A DNA stretch of 40,897 bases from CAYWJA01 sp964458485 (GCA_964458485.1 CAYWJA010000012.1:1-40897), one strand, 5' to 3'. Counted from the stretch's first letter, positions 23,530-31,694 are shown. Translations and numbers: made by a program. Notes: generated by a model from the letters alone, not told the origin.

Positions 23530-23921
23530 TATTTTGCAGCGATTGCAGTATCTCCGCGGATAAACAACGGCTTATCTATACTAACCATAGACTTAACCTT
23601 TGGATCATTCTGAATACTACTTAAAGCCTGTACGCGTGCGATTTCCATATCCCAAACTTCGTTTTCTGTAAGAAGCTTAGAACGTTGAAGTTCTAAAGTT
23701 TTTAAGGCATAACCTTTAGTCGCATTTCTATTTGAGTTGGCGAGATACGCAAGGCTTATTAACGCTACAAGAACGATAATAATGAACACCACCGCATTAA
23801 CACCCACCTCAACTTTATGGGACAGAGTATTCTTCCGCACTTTGGTTGTCGGATTATTGTTTAAATATAAAGCCGCTGACATAAATTTATGTGTTTGTGT
23901 TGGGCAGTTGAGGTTAATCAT
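23529..23921 (-). CDS. ftsL: FtsL-like cell-division protein
   Basis: 130 aa: about 40 cytoplasmic residues, one membrane segment (VNAVVFIIIVLVALISLAYL), then a leucine-rich outer helix (KTLELQRSKLLTENEVWDME). This bitopic layout, and its position right after rsmH with an ATGA overlap (start 23921, rsmH stop 23918-23920), is that of FtsL, which joins FtsB/DivIC and FtsQ at the septum. FtsL is poorly conserved in sequence, so the call rests on layout and position. The usual next gene (pbpB/ftsI) is absent: a repeat and alr follow. Confidence 0.7.
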   Translation of the reverse strand: MINLNCPTQTHKFMSAALYLNNNPTTKVRKNTLSHKVEVGVNAVVFIIIVLVALISLAYLANSNRNATKGYALKTLELQRSKLLTENEVWDMEIARVQALSSIQNDPKVKSMVSIDKPLFIRGDTAIAAK

Positions 23922-24856
23922 ATCCTTTCCGCAACACGTAATTTGGCACTACGTGATCTTGGGTTCATTTCGACCTCAATACCTGATGGTATTATAGGTC
24001 TTTTGGTTAAGAGATAAAGTTTTTTCTTAAAATTGCATTGACAGACTGGTAATTCCTTGGGGCAAATACAATTTTTTGTATAGTAACGAAATATGTTTTT
24101 AACAATTCGATCTTCGAGTGAATGATATGAAATAACAGCAATTCTTCCCCCCTTAGCAGTAATATCAATAGCTTGATGTAAAGCATTTTCCAAAACTTCT
24201 AATTCCCGGTTAACGTAAATTCGGAGTGCCTGGAAGGTTCGAGTAGCTGGATGGATTTTTTGATAACCTTTTACTGTACTGAAAGCTATTTCAGCTAGCT
24301 CCAGAGTGGTTGTTATACGTTTTTTCTTTCTCGATTCCACAATTCTCCTGGCAATAACGCGCGATCGCCTTTCTTCACCATATTTGTAAATAATATCTGC
24401 AAGGTTCTTTTCTTTATAAGAATTAACAACAATTTCAGCAGTTAATTTCTGATTTTGGTCATAACGCATATCTAGCGGTCCTTTTTTCTGAAAGGAAAAC
24501 CCACGCTCCGGATCATCTACATGAGGCGATGAGAAGCCAAGGTCAAACAGTATCGCATCTGGATTGGGGAATTTATTTTCCTCAATCTCATCCTTCAGGT
24601 GTTCGAAATTTGAGTTAATAAGTATAAATTGCTGACGCCTGATGCCTGACGCCTGAATTCTTGATTCAGCTTCAGCCAAATTATTTTCATCCGCATCAAA
24701 CCCCATTAGCCTCCCCTTAGCTCCGATACGCTTGAGCATTTCAATGCTATGCCCACCTAGCCCAAGAGTACAATCCACCACATTCATATCTTTTCGAAGA
24801 TTTAAAAGATCAAGTGTTTCATCTAGCAATACTGGAGTGTGTAACTGTTTTGACAT
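23918..24856 (-). CDS. rsmH: 16S rRNA (cytosine1402-N4)-methyltransferase
   Basis: 312 aa. Methylates C1402 in the decoding centre. SAM motif VVDCTLGLGGHS near residue 28, DLGFSSPHVDDPERGFSF, then TRTFQALRIYVNRELE and SYHSLEDRIVK are all typical. At about residues 66-75 the sequence reads SRIQASGIRRQQ, encoded by GCGTCAGGCATCAGGCGTCAG words like those inserted in tsaD and mtaB and in this gene's own leader. The insertion lies in a variable loop between helix and strand, so function should be kept. Operon with ftsL by a 4-nt overlap. Confidence 0.95.
   Translation of the reverse strand: MSKQLHTPVLLDETLDLLNLRKDMNVVDCTLGLGGHSIEMLKRIGAKGRLMGFDADENNLAEAESRIQASGIRRQQFILINSNFEHLKDEIEENKFPNPDAILFDLGFSSPHVDDPERGFSFQKKGPLDMRYDQNQKLTAEIVVNSYKEKNLADIIYKYGEERRSRVIARRIVESRKKKRITTTLELAEIAFSTVKGYQKIHPATRTFQALRIYVNRELEVLENALHQAIDITAKGGRIAVISYHSLEDRIVKNIFRYYTKNCICPKELPVCQCNFKKKLYLLTKRPIIPSGIEVEMNPRSRSAKLRVAERI
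24630..24660 (-). repeat. In-frame GGCGTCAG word repeat inside rsmH
   Basis: Read in the gene's direction: ATTCAGGCGTCAGGCATCAGGC GTCAGC, coding IQASGIRRQ. The same words in the same frame occur in tsaD (32367-32418). Confidence 0.8.
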
Positions 24857-24867
24857 GAATTTTTTAA

Positions 24868-24932
24868 GACGTCAGCTATCAGACGTCAGACGTCAGTAAT
24901 TGAATGGAGGCTGACGCCTGAGTTCTGACGCC
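24868..24932. repeat. GACGTCAG word repeat before rsmH
   Basis: GACGTCAGCTATCAGACGTCAGACGTCAG on the left pairs with GGCTGACGCCTGAGTTCTGACGCC on the right. It begins 12 nt upstream of the rsmH start. The same words are inside rsmH, tsaD and mtaB. From here to 25214 the sequence is AT-rich with repeated AAATTTGTATTTTTT / ACAAAATTTG pieces and no gene seen. Confidence 0.82.
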
Positions 24933-25214
24933 TATTTTTTTAGATCAAACCCCAAAAAAATCGAATATAAATATTCTGTAAAATTTGTATTTTTTGCCTT
25001 TTTTCTATTTATTTTTTTATTTTTTTGTTCTTTTATTTTCACAACTAAATTTGTATTTTTTTAGCTTACATAACCAATTTAATGTGTATACAAAATTTGG
25101 TCAATAACAAAATTTGTGTTCAACTTCGACGCATTGTCCAATATGAACAAAAAAATGGTTCAGTAATGCGAAAAAAGGCATATTTGCATTGGCGATAAAT
25201 AGAGTGAAAATGAA

Positions 25215-25243
25215 TTGACAAAAATATAAGAAGATGGTAGAAT
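25215..25243 (+). promoter_or_regulatory. Strong promoter, long leader to the GC-rich gene
   Basis: TTGACA (25215-25220), 17 nt, TAGAAT (25238-25243). The next gene on this strand starts at 25782, so the leader would be about 530 nt and contain a foldback element. A second possible -10, TACAAT (25593-25598), lies nearer but has no good -35. Confidence 0.55.
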
Positions 25244-25261
25244 GGTCGTCTGATTCTGAAG

Positions 25262-25320
25262 TCTTAAATTTAAGATGTCACATTTGAATCAGAAATCTGA
25301 AATCAGAAATGCGAAATCGA
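25262..25320. repeat. CAGAAATCTGAAATCAGAAATGCG word repeat
   Basis: After the 12-bp palindrome CTTAAATTTAAG (25263-25274) come CATTTGAATCAGAAATC and TGAAATCAGAAATGCGAAATC. Same word family as 1434-1500 and 29978-30163. Confidence 0.65.
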
Positions 25321-25377
25321 TAGAGAAAGTTCTAAATTAGTCAGGCATTGTGATTTTGTTCTTTAATATCATCATGC

Positions 25378-25508
25378 AATAGCGAGAAATGCGTTCCGAA
25401 GCGAAATCGCCAAAGGCGTGAAGCGAAGGAGAAAATTGTGAAAATCTGCGACGCCTCGACTGGTTCGAGCAAAGAATATTATTCATAATTTTAAGCATTT
25501 CCCTATTC
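25378..25508. repeat. Second foldback family, copy 2
   Basis: Starts AATAGCGAGAAATGCGTTCCG and ends GCATTTCCCTATT. It matches 8108-8255 over most of its length (GAAGCGAAATCGCC.AAGGCGTG, AAAATTGTGAAAATCTGCGA) but is shorter and has a different centre (CCTCGACTGGTTCGAG). The first eight ends are better matched here than in copy 1. Confidence 0.85.
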
Positions 25509-25781
25509 GTTCGTTGTACTGGGTCATCCCTTATCAAATCTTCGTTAAGAGTAATCTAGATGTGAGATTCGATGGGAAAAGGATTCTCCCGGTACAATAA
25601 AAATGTGTATCTGGGAAAAAGAATTGGAAACAAATTCTTAGCTAAAAAGGAGCAGGTGTTTTACAACATAAAATAGCTTATTTTGGCTCTGGCTCAGATC
25701 ATTTCTTTCAAGACAACGCCATTGTCGTCCTTGGCCGGGCGGCGTGGTTCATTAGCTACCTCCAGAAAGGAGAAACAGGCC

Positions 25782-27983
25782 ATGAACAAAAAACTGTTCA
25801 CTGGAATCGTATGTGTTCTAACATTAACCCTAGCGATGAGCGGGTGCGGAGAGGTGACTCGGTCACCTCAGCCCGAACCCTGCAAGGCGGACAACGACTG
25901 CGCCGACGGTTGCAAGGAGTACGACTCCTTCGATTGCCGGTTCGGCACTTGCTACTGCAACAAGAAGACCACCAAGGAGGTCAAGTGCACCGCCGACGCC
26001 GAGTGCGCCTCTGGGTGCACCGGTTCTGACACCTACTCCTGCAAGGCTGGCGTCTGCTACTGCAGCAAGAAGCCGGTGATCAAGGAGGTTAAGTGCAGCG
26101 CCGACAAGGACTGCACTGGCTGTGCCAAGACCGACGTCGCCACTTGCAAGGCTGGTGTGTGCTACTGCGCCACCATTCCCAAGAAGTGCGCTGACGTCAC
26201 CCGTGACAAGTTCGTCGCGGAGATGTACTACCTCATGCAGTACAACAGTTGTCCCAACTCCGCCCTCGCTGCCAAGAACATCTGTACCGATGTCACGAAC
26301 AAGATGTCCGCGTGCAGGTGGACTATGCTGGCGCAGGCGAAGATCATGGGGAGTGATATCAACTCCAAGGGGCAGCCTACTGGTAAGTGCCGCCCCAACG
26401 ACACCATGAGCCGCGCTGAGATCGCCAAGGTCATCATCACCACCATCGGCGGTCTGGCTGGCTACAAGGCGCCGGTCACCGAGACCTTCTTCGACGTCAA
26501 GAAGAACACGTGGTACTACGACTACATCGAGGCGGGCGTCCAGCTCGGCATCTTCGTGGGTGAGAAGAACAGCAAGGGTATCCTCACTGGCTACTTTGGT
26601 CCCATCAAGGTCGCTGACGAATGCTGGATCGGCAACGTCATGTGGCGTGCTGCTAGCAACGTGAAGACCACCCCGACTCCCACCACCATCTCCGCTTCCG
26701 TCATCACCGCTCATCCGGGTGGCATCGTGGTGGGTGGTGCCACGGAGATTCTCTCCGCCAGATACCTCGTGTATGGCACCTCCAAAGTCAATCCACTCAA
26801 CACCCTCACGGTTATCAACGACCTGAGCGGACCGTTCGACAAGGCCAAGGACACCAACGTGGTGAAATCGGTATCCGTCACCTGTTCGCCACCTTCGGGT
26901 AGCGGAACCCATACCGGCTTTTCCGGCACGCTTGTGTCGGGCAAGTACCAGTTCCAGAACATGGGCTGCTACGATCTGACTGGTAAAGGGTTGACGGTAC
27001 AGCTGGTCTTTAACGTCAACTACATCACCTCTGGCACCTTCACCCTCTCGGGCAAGAAGGTCAGGCTCGGCATCCTCGATAGCTCCATGAAGGTGCTCGG
27101 CCAGAACAAGGTCGGCACTTTCGTCATCCGCAAGTCCAAGCCGCAGATTTCATCCGTCGCGCAGATCAGCACTTCCATGCCCACCATGGACGGCGATATC
27201 TACAGGTTCGCCGTCACGGCCATGGGTGGGGACGTCAGCTTCGCTCGCTTCGTGTTCAAGCTCCAGACCAAGGGGCTGAGCAGCCCGCCTGCGGCTGACA
27301 TCTACGGTTTCAGCTTCCGCAACAAGACCGGGGCGATCAATGGTCACCACATCTGGGGCCAGGGAACCAGCGCCACGGGCAATGTTGCCGTCTACCTCAA
27401 GGGAGCTCCTAATGGCTTCGGTCTGCAGGACGCCAACACCACGACCACTGGTGTGGGTGACAGCTTCTATCACGTCGTCGTCACCTTCAACAACGAGGTG
27501 ACTGTGGCTAAGGGCTCCACCGAGGTCTTCACCCTTCGTGCATCCATCGTGGGTGCTACCACCGACGACATCCTGAGCGTCAGGCTGGTCGGTGATGGCG
27601 AGAACATGGAGCCGTCCATTTCCACCACCTACGACAACGACAACGGCTTCGGCAACACGTCAACCGTCGTCGGCTACTACTCCAAGGCTGGTGATTCGCT
27701 GTTCGACAGCACGGTCAGCAGCGGCACCAACATGAACGAGTACTTTGCCGACACCGCCACGGGCTGGGTGAAGTACCGCAATATCATCTGGTCCGATAGG
27801 TCCGGCGGCTCCTACGCTTCTGGCGCCTCGGGCTCGGCCGTGGCTTCCATCCACAGCTATCCCAACGTGAAGGGCAGCTCTGTCGCTGGAAAGGGCTACA
27901 TCGGTGCCTCGGGCACCTTGGACTGGACCAACGAGTACCTGCTCGGCGCTGACGCGCTGAACACCTTCATCTTCAAGAAGTAA
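25782..27983 (+). CDS. GC-rich, Cys-rich SLH-like surface lipoprotein
   Basis: 733 aa from the ATG at 25782, which has AGAAAGGAGA 8 nt upstream, the clearest Shine-Dalgarno in the window; a TTG 99 nt earlier is in frame but unsupported. Signal peptide with lipobox (LAMSGC, Cys22). Residues about 27-130 hold three Cys-rich modules, each with C....DC..GC...C..G.CYC. Residues about 133-300 resemble S-layer homology modules (CRPNDTMSRAEIAKVI, FFDV..NTWYYDYIEAGVQLGI). Residues about 303-733 are homologous to the C-terminal half of the AT-rich surface protein at 1506-4130. Third codon positions are almost all G or C, unlike every neighbour. This could be recent transfer or extreme codon selection in a very abundant surface protein. 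A strong terminator follows. Confidence 0.85.
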   Translation: MNKKLFTGIVCVLTLTLAMSGCGEVTRSPQPEPCKADNDCADGCKEYDSFDCRFGTCYCNKKTTKEVKCTADAECASGCTGSDTYSCKAGVCYCSKKPVIKEVKCSADKDCTGCAKTDVATCKAGVCYCATIPKKCADVTRDKFVAEMYYLMQYNSCPNSALAAKNICTDVTNKMSACRWTMLAQAKIMGSDINSKGQPTGKCRPNDTMSRAEIAKVIITTIGGLAGYKAPVTETFFDVKKNTWYYDYIEAGVQLGIFVGEKNSKGILTGYFGPIKVADECWIGNVMWRAASNVKTTPTPTTISASVITAHPGGIVVGGATEILSARYLVYGTSKVNPLNTLTVINDLSGPFDKAKDTNVVKSVSVTCSPPSGSGTHTGFSGTLVSGKYQFQNMGCYDLTGKGLTVQLVFNVNYITSGTFTLSGKKVRLGILDSSMKVLGQNKVGTFVIRKSKPQISSVAQISTSMPTMDGDIYRFAVTAMGGDVSFARFVFKLQTKGLSSPPAADIYGFSFRNKTGAINGHHIWGQGTSATGNVAVYLKGAPNGFGLQDANTTTTGVGDSFYHVVVTFNNEVTVAKGSTEVFTLRASIVGATTDDILSVRLVGDGENMEPSISTTYDNDNGFGNTSTVVGYYSKAGDSLFDSTVSSGTNMNEYFADTATGWVKYRNIIWSDRSGGSYASGASGSAVASIHSYPNVKGSSVAGKGYIGASGTLDWTNEYLLGADALNTFIFKK

Positions 27984-28016
27984 TATGTAATAGGGGGGAT
28001 CCTTAAACCTTAACAA

Positions 28017-28049
28017 GGCGTGTCCGCATCTGTGGGCACGTCTTTTTTT
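28017..28049 (+). terminator. Intrinsic terminator of the GC-rich gene
   Basis: GGCGTGTCC (28017-28025) pairs with GGGCACGTC (28034-28042) over nine pairs including two G-T, 8-nt loop, then seven T. It lies 34 nt after the stop codon. Confidence 0.9.
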
Positions 28050-28057
28050 CATTAAAC

Positions 28058-28155
28058 AGGACTAAGAACTAATGACTAAGGAATAAGCTTACTACTTAAT
28101 TATTTAATCCCTGCCTGCAGGCTACTTAGTTCATAGTCCTTAGTTCTTAGTCCTC
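28058..28155. repeat. AGGACTAAGAACTAATGACTAAGG word repeat
   Basis: The left arm (AGGACTAAGAACTAATGACTAAGG, 28058-28082) pairs with TACTTAGTTCATAGTCCTTAGTTCTTAGTCCT (28124-28155), around an inner CCTGCCTGCAGGC hairpin. Related in words to 18186-18275 and to the short tandem heptamer repeats known from cyanobacteria. Confidence 0.82.
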
Positions 28156-28223
28156 AAGAAACTTTTCTAAAGTTTTTCAGAATAAAACCTTGCATTCTTC
28201 AAAAAAGTGTGTAAAATAACACT

Positions 28224-28356
28224 TGAAGTCACCCCTCGAAAAATGAAAGAATTAATTTTTACATCACTCCTCGTGATTAAACCTCACATTTGAGGCCTGT
28301 TTTTATGTAAAAATTTCTTATCAAGATTAAGGCCTCAGAGAAAATGAGGTTTTTTT
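28224..28356 (+). ncRNA. Candidate small RNA with several CCTC motifs
   Basis: TTGCAT (28190-28195), 16 nt, TAAAAT (28212-28217) gives a start near 28224. Downstream come TCACTCCTCGTGA, hairpin CCTCA-CATT-TGAGG (28282-28295) followed by GCCTGTTTTT, and a second hairpin CCTCA...TGAGG (28333-28349) with seven T. No ORF of note. CCTC occurs four times, in ACCCCTC, CTCCTC and both hairpins; such C-rich motifs can pair with Shine-Dalgarno sequences. Candidate only. Confidence 0.5.
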
Positions 28357-28376
28357 GTTAGATAGAATATATTTTA

Positions 28377-28404
28377 TTGACAAATATATAAAATATGCTA
28401 CATT
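28377..28404 (+). promoter_or_regulatory. Promoter giving a nearly leaderless mRNA
   Basis: TTGACA (28377-28382), 16 nt, TACATT (28399-28404). The predicted start, about 28410-28412, is only 3-5 nt before the ATG at 28415. Confidence 0.55.
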
Positions 28405-28414
28405 AGTATAAAAT

Positions 28415-29977
28415 ATGCCTGAATTAATAAAACAAGAACCAACGGCTCCTGATCTACCTCCTACAACAGGAGAGGCTAATGTGCAACTACCTCTTAAGGC
28501 TGGTGATATTCCAGCTGCCACATTGCCAAACTGGCCAGCGACCGAAGAAGATATGGTGCAAATGGAACGCATTCTTGCTTATGTTTTATTAACCCCCGAA
28601 GGCCATATTGAAGAAAAGCTGCATGAAAAAACTGATAAATGGAAATGGATGCATGGGTTTGACTATAAAAAATTGGCTTGTTTTGCCAAAAAGCAGCTAG
28701 ATGAAACTGGCCGTATACCATCCACAGTTTTATACGTATTGCTCGATATGTTCGAGAAAGGAAGACATAGAATTGCAGATGTTATGCAAATGGATGAATT
28801 GCCAATGGACAGAGAGGTTGACGATATAGATTGGCTTAAATCATATTATTTGGCAGGCATGATAAAGGACAGCAGAGGGAGGTTAAATGTAGAGGCTGCA
28901 AGAAAGAAAACTATAAGGCAAGGCAGGGCAGCTATTAAGAAAGTTTTGGTGGCATTATTCCAGAGAAAAATGACCTTGAGAGAAGATGAAAAAGGGGGGA
29001 TTCAAAATATGGCACAAACAGTTGAGAGTCTAGAGGTTATGAAGGCTATCCACTCTTTTGCTGTAACAGATCCATCTATAGGTGCTTATTTTTTGAATAA
29101 TCTTTCTTTGGTCAAGCCAGGCAAAAGAGCCAGAAAAATTGCGGATCAATTTGATTTTAAATCTATTATTGAAAATGTAGTCGATGCAGCAGAAGATGAT
29201 ATGGATATTGCTATTGAGTTAGCCAAAGCCTTAAACAATGAACATACAGATATAGCAATTGCTAATGTGGAGTTTAGTGATATCAAAAGCCGAATCATAA
29301 AACATCCATTAGCACATCCTAATATGGCAATAGCTTTAATTAGAAGTTTTGATTTGGATTCTGTTAAAAATATAGTCCTAAGGCTGGCTCGATCGAATGG
29401 TAATGAAGAATACAAAGAATTATTGATGGAGGTACTAGCTTATATATCTAGTTATACCCATAAGATGACTGAAGAAGTTTACAAATACCACAGTATACTT
29501 AAAGATACACGAGGGCAGACTAAGGGGCCGGAGTTATATAAGGCACAATTTCCAAAAGCTATTAAAGAAATTGAAACGATTTCAGAAATGATAAACATTT
29601 TAATGGCTTATGACGAAGATAATAGTAACCTTTTTATAGGTGGCATAACTGAAAAACTGAATGGGTTAAGGTTTATATTTGAACGAGGCAATGCACAATA
29701 CCTAGTTAAGTACTATGAAAGCCTCCAAGTATCTATAATTGATGAAGACGCTCCATTGAGTGAGTCAACCGTAGTAGTTATGAGACATAATAATGGCACA
29801 AAAGAGAAGGAGAAAAAGAAGAAGAAAAAAAAGAGAAAAAGACCTACAGGACCAATTAGTGTTACAGGAAATGATAACGGTAAAAAATGCAAAAGGCCAA
29901 AAAAAGGAGCTGGCAAAAAAAGCCAGTTTCCAAAGCCTAAGGCTGTCAAAAAAGTCGAAAGAGAAAGAGGATGGTAG
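28415..29977 (+). CDS. Unrecognised 520-aa helical protein with Lys-rich tail
   Basis: An acidic, Pro-rich start (PELIKQEPTAPDLPPTTGEA), then about 400 residues that look all-helical (LEVMKAIHSFAVTDPS, DFKSIIENVVDAAEDDMDIA, HPNMAIALIRSFDLDSVKNI), possibly helical repeats. From about residue 460 the tail is extremely basic (KEKEKKKKKKKRKRP, KKCKRPKKGAGKK), as in a nucleic-acid-binding tail. No signal peptide or membrane segment. No family recognised. Confidence 0.7.
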   Translation: MPELIKQEPTAPDLPPTTGEANVQLPLKAGDIPAATLPNWPATEEDMVQMERILAYVLLTPEGHIEEKLHEKTDKWKWMHGFDYKKLACFAKKQLDETGRIPSTVLYVLLDMFEKGRHRIADVMQMDELPMDREVDDIDWLKSYYLAGMIKDSRGRLNVEAARKKTIRQGRAAIKKVLVALFQRKMTLREDEKGGIQNMAQTVESLEVMKAIHSFAVTDPSIGAYFLNNLSLVKPGKRARKIADQFDFKSIIENVVDAAEDDMDIAIELAKALNNEHTDIAIANVEFSDIKSRIIKHPLAHPNMAIALIRSFDLDSVKNIVLRLARSNGNEEYKELLMEVLAYISSYTHKMTEEVYKYHSILKDTRGQTKGPELYKAQFPKAIKEIETISEMINILMAYDEDNSNLFIGGITEKLNGLRFIFERGNAQYLVKYYESLQVSIIDEDAPLSESTVVVMRHNNGTKEKEKKKKKKKRKRPTGPISVTGNDNGKKCKRPKKGAGKKSQFPKPKAVKKVERERGW

Positions 29978-30163
29978 GATATTTCGCATTTTGCATTTCT
30001 GATTTCGCATTCAAATGTCACATTCTGTATTCGGCATTTTATTTGTAACTTATTAATACAAATATCTGTTAATCAGTATTTGTACTATTTAATTAGTTAG
30101 TAAATGCAAAATACTAAATACTAAATGACAATGCGAAATCTGAGATACGAAATGCGAAATATT
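29978..30163. repeat. Nested TTTCTGATTTCGCATT word repeat
   Basis: Outer arms: TTTCGCATTTTGCATTTCTGATTTCGC on the left, TGCGAAATCTGAGATACGAAATGCG on the right (30129-30158). Inner arms AATACAAATA / TATTTGTA and GCATTTTATTTG / AAATGCAAAATAC around TTAATTAGTTAGTAA. It lies between two convergent genes. Its left arm is the inverse relative of 1434-1500. Confidence 0.8.
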
Positions 30164-30314
30164 AAACTTTATCATGCTTCTGAAGCATTGTTTCTAATTC
30201 CATTAAATAACCATCATATCCGCTTAGTTCCGGACAGGAATTGTGCTCTATCTCAGGTAAGGCAGGAGCTTCTGCTAATTCGTGTGATGTGTCTAAAGTT
30301 TGAGTTTGTGACAT
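30162..30314 (-). CDS. 50-aa unrecognised acidic protein
   Basis: ATG (30314) to TAA encodes MSQTQTLDTSHELAEAPALP then EIEHNSCPELSGYDGYLMEL and ETMLQKHDKV. It has its own near-consensus promoter (TTGCAT-17-TATAAT, 30357-30385) divergent from the next gene, so it is probably real despite its length. No membrane segment. No family recognised; similar acidic, small, own-promoter genes lie nearby. Confidence 0.6.
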   Translation of the reverse strand: MSQTQTLDTSHELAEAPALPEIEHNSCPELSGYDGYLMELETMLQKHDKV

Positions 30315-30356
30315 TTTGTATTTATTTTATTAGGTTTATTTTTTAATCTTAATAAT

Positions 30357-30421
30357 ATTATAACATATTTTAATAAATAATGCAAGTATTTTCTTGACTT
30401 TTTTTCAAAATTGGGTAAAAT
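30357..30421. promoter_or_regulatory. Divergent promoter pair
   Basis: Leftward: TTGCAT (minus, 30380-30385), 17 nt, TATAAT (30357-30362). Rightward: TTGACT (30394-30399), 16 nt, TAAAAT (30416-30421). The -35 boxes are 8 nt apart. Confidence 0.68.
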
Positions 30422-30444
30422 AAATATAATTTAACAAATATTAT

Positions 30445-30657
30445 ATGCCTGAAGTTGTACCACCACAAAAAACCCCAGAGGAAGCTATTGAGGCAATTTT
30501 AGCATCTGATCAGCCATTCCATACAGATACCTTAGAGGGAATAGGTGCTGTAGAAGGTGTTATTTTAAAGCACCCTGATGGAAAGTTTGTTCTAACTGAA
30601 GAGGCAATGGCTACAGTTTTAACCAGGATGAATGTTAGGCAGGCTGTTAATGGGTAG
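30445..30657 (+). CDS. Unrecognised 70-aa protein
   Basis: Starts MPEVVPPQKTPEEAIEAILA, then HTDTLEGIGAVEGVILKHPD and KFVLTEEAMATVLTRMN. Acidic, soluble, no membrane segment. Leader about 16 nt from a divergent promoter. It ends 12 nt before the convergent lgt stop. Family not recognised. Confidence 0.6.
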   Translation: MPEVVPPQKTPEEAIEAILASDQPFHTDTLEGIGAVEGVILKHPDGKFVLTEEAMATVLTRMNVRQAVNG

Positions 30658-30669
30658 AATTATTACAGG

Positions 30670-31434
30670 TTATTTTTTAGCTATAATAAGTAATCCTATA
30701 CTGCCAATAATTAGCATTCCGAGGCTAAGTAATTGTCCTAAGGTAAAATAGCTCCAAATAAACCCCACTTGTACATCCGGAGCGCGCCAGAATTCGGTAA
30801 TAAACCTAAAAAGTCCGTATAATCCAATATAGCTGAATGTTACAATTCCTCTTTTTGGTTTACGATAAAAAATTAGAAGTAATATCAGTGCTAGAATAAG
30901 TGAGGAAGCGGATTGAAATAATTGGGAGGGGTAACGTAAAAGTCCGTCGCCAAAATTTACCCCTAGCCATTTGAAGTCGGCATTTTCGATAACGCGCCCA
31001 ACGAGTTCACGGTTTATAAAGTTGGCAATGCGGGTGAACATTAGTGCTAGTGCAGTTGGTACAGCTATGGTATCGCCAAGGTCGAGGAAGTTAATTTTAT
31101 TATTTTTACAAAAGAAATAAAGAACAATAATTGAGCCAATAAGCCCGCCATGAAAAGACATTCCACCATCCCACATTGCAGGAATTTTGGCAGGATTCGC
31201 CATAAAATATGAAAAATTATAAAAAAGAACGTATCCGAGTCTGCCCCCTATAATTACACCAACAAGAAATAACCAAAAGGCCATATTGAATATTTGATCA
31301 TTATTTTTAAATATTTTTTTCTTTTTATTGAGTTTTATTGCTATTAAAAATCCGACAGTTAGGGCTACGAGATAGCTTATGCTGTACCAATGAATTGCGA
31401 TGGGGCCTAATTTGATTGCTATTGGATCTATCAT
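30670..31434 (-). CDS. lgt: Prolipoprotein diacylglyceryl transferase
   Basis: 254 aa, about seven membrane segments. Transfers diacylglyceryl from phosphatidylglycerol to the lipobox cysteine. The signature reads FTRIANFINRELVGR (about residues 131-145), with MWDGGMSFHGGLIGSI upstream, holding the conserved His and Gly residues. It would modify the lipoproteins predicted at 18380 and 25782. Start ATG at 31434; divergent from tsaD with foldback element E between. Confidence 0.95.
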   Translation of the reverse strand: MIDPIAIKLGPIAIHWYSISYLVALTVGFLIAIKLNKKKKIFKNNDQIFNMAFWLFLVGVIIGGRLGYVLFYNFSYFMANPAKIPAMWDGGMSFHGGLIGSIIVLYFFCKNNKINFLDLGDTIAVPTALALMFTRIANFINRELVGRVIENADFKWLGVNFGDGLLRYPSQLFQSASSLILALILLLIFYRKPKRGIVTFSYIGLYGLFRFITEFWRAPDVQVGFIWSYFTLGQLLSLGMLIIGSIGLLIIAKK

Positions 31435-31465
31435 GATAATTTTAATGAAGAGATATTTTTCTCGT

Positions 31466-31647
31466 TGTCATCCCCGCGAAGGCGAGGATCTGAATAATTA
31501 TGTAATTGTATTATTACTCATTTACACATATTCATACAATCCGAATTTGCGATTATTGGCAGTATATCTAGCAAATAAGATAATTAGATTAGTTAGTAAT
31601 ATAATCATCATATAATCACTAGATCCCCGACTAAATCGGGGATGACA
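31466..31647. repeat. Foldback element E (182 bp)
   Basis: Begins TGTCATCCCCGCGAAGGCGAGG and ends CCCCGACTAAATCGGGGATGACA, so the left hairpin is of the CGCGAAGGCG kind and the right of the CGACTAAATCG kind. The core is recognisable (TTATTACTCATTTAC, CAATC...GCGATTATTGGC). It lies between the divergent lgt and tsaD genes, in the only regulatory space they have. Confidence 0.85.
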
Positions 31648-31694
31648 ATGGGTAGGTATTGCAATTCATATCACTCTTATAATAAAGTAACCAT

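Noticed and set aside
25337..25537. 66-aa minus-strand ORF
   Set aside because: It lies almost wholly within the second-family foldback element and has no promoter or recognisable sequence.
25863..26912. 349-aa minus-strand open frame opposite the GC-rich gene
   Set aside because: High GC removes stop codons in the opposite strand. The plus frame has a signal peptide, Shine-Dalgarno, Cys modules and homology; the minus frame is low-complexity.
27660..28052. 130-aa minus-strand open frame over the end of the GC-rich gene
   Set aside because: Same composition artefact; it runs across the plus-strand terminator.
30125..30346. 73-aa plus-strand ORF
   Set aside because: It is the opposite strand of the repeat and of the 50-aa minus gene, which has the promoter and the sensible sequence.
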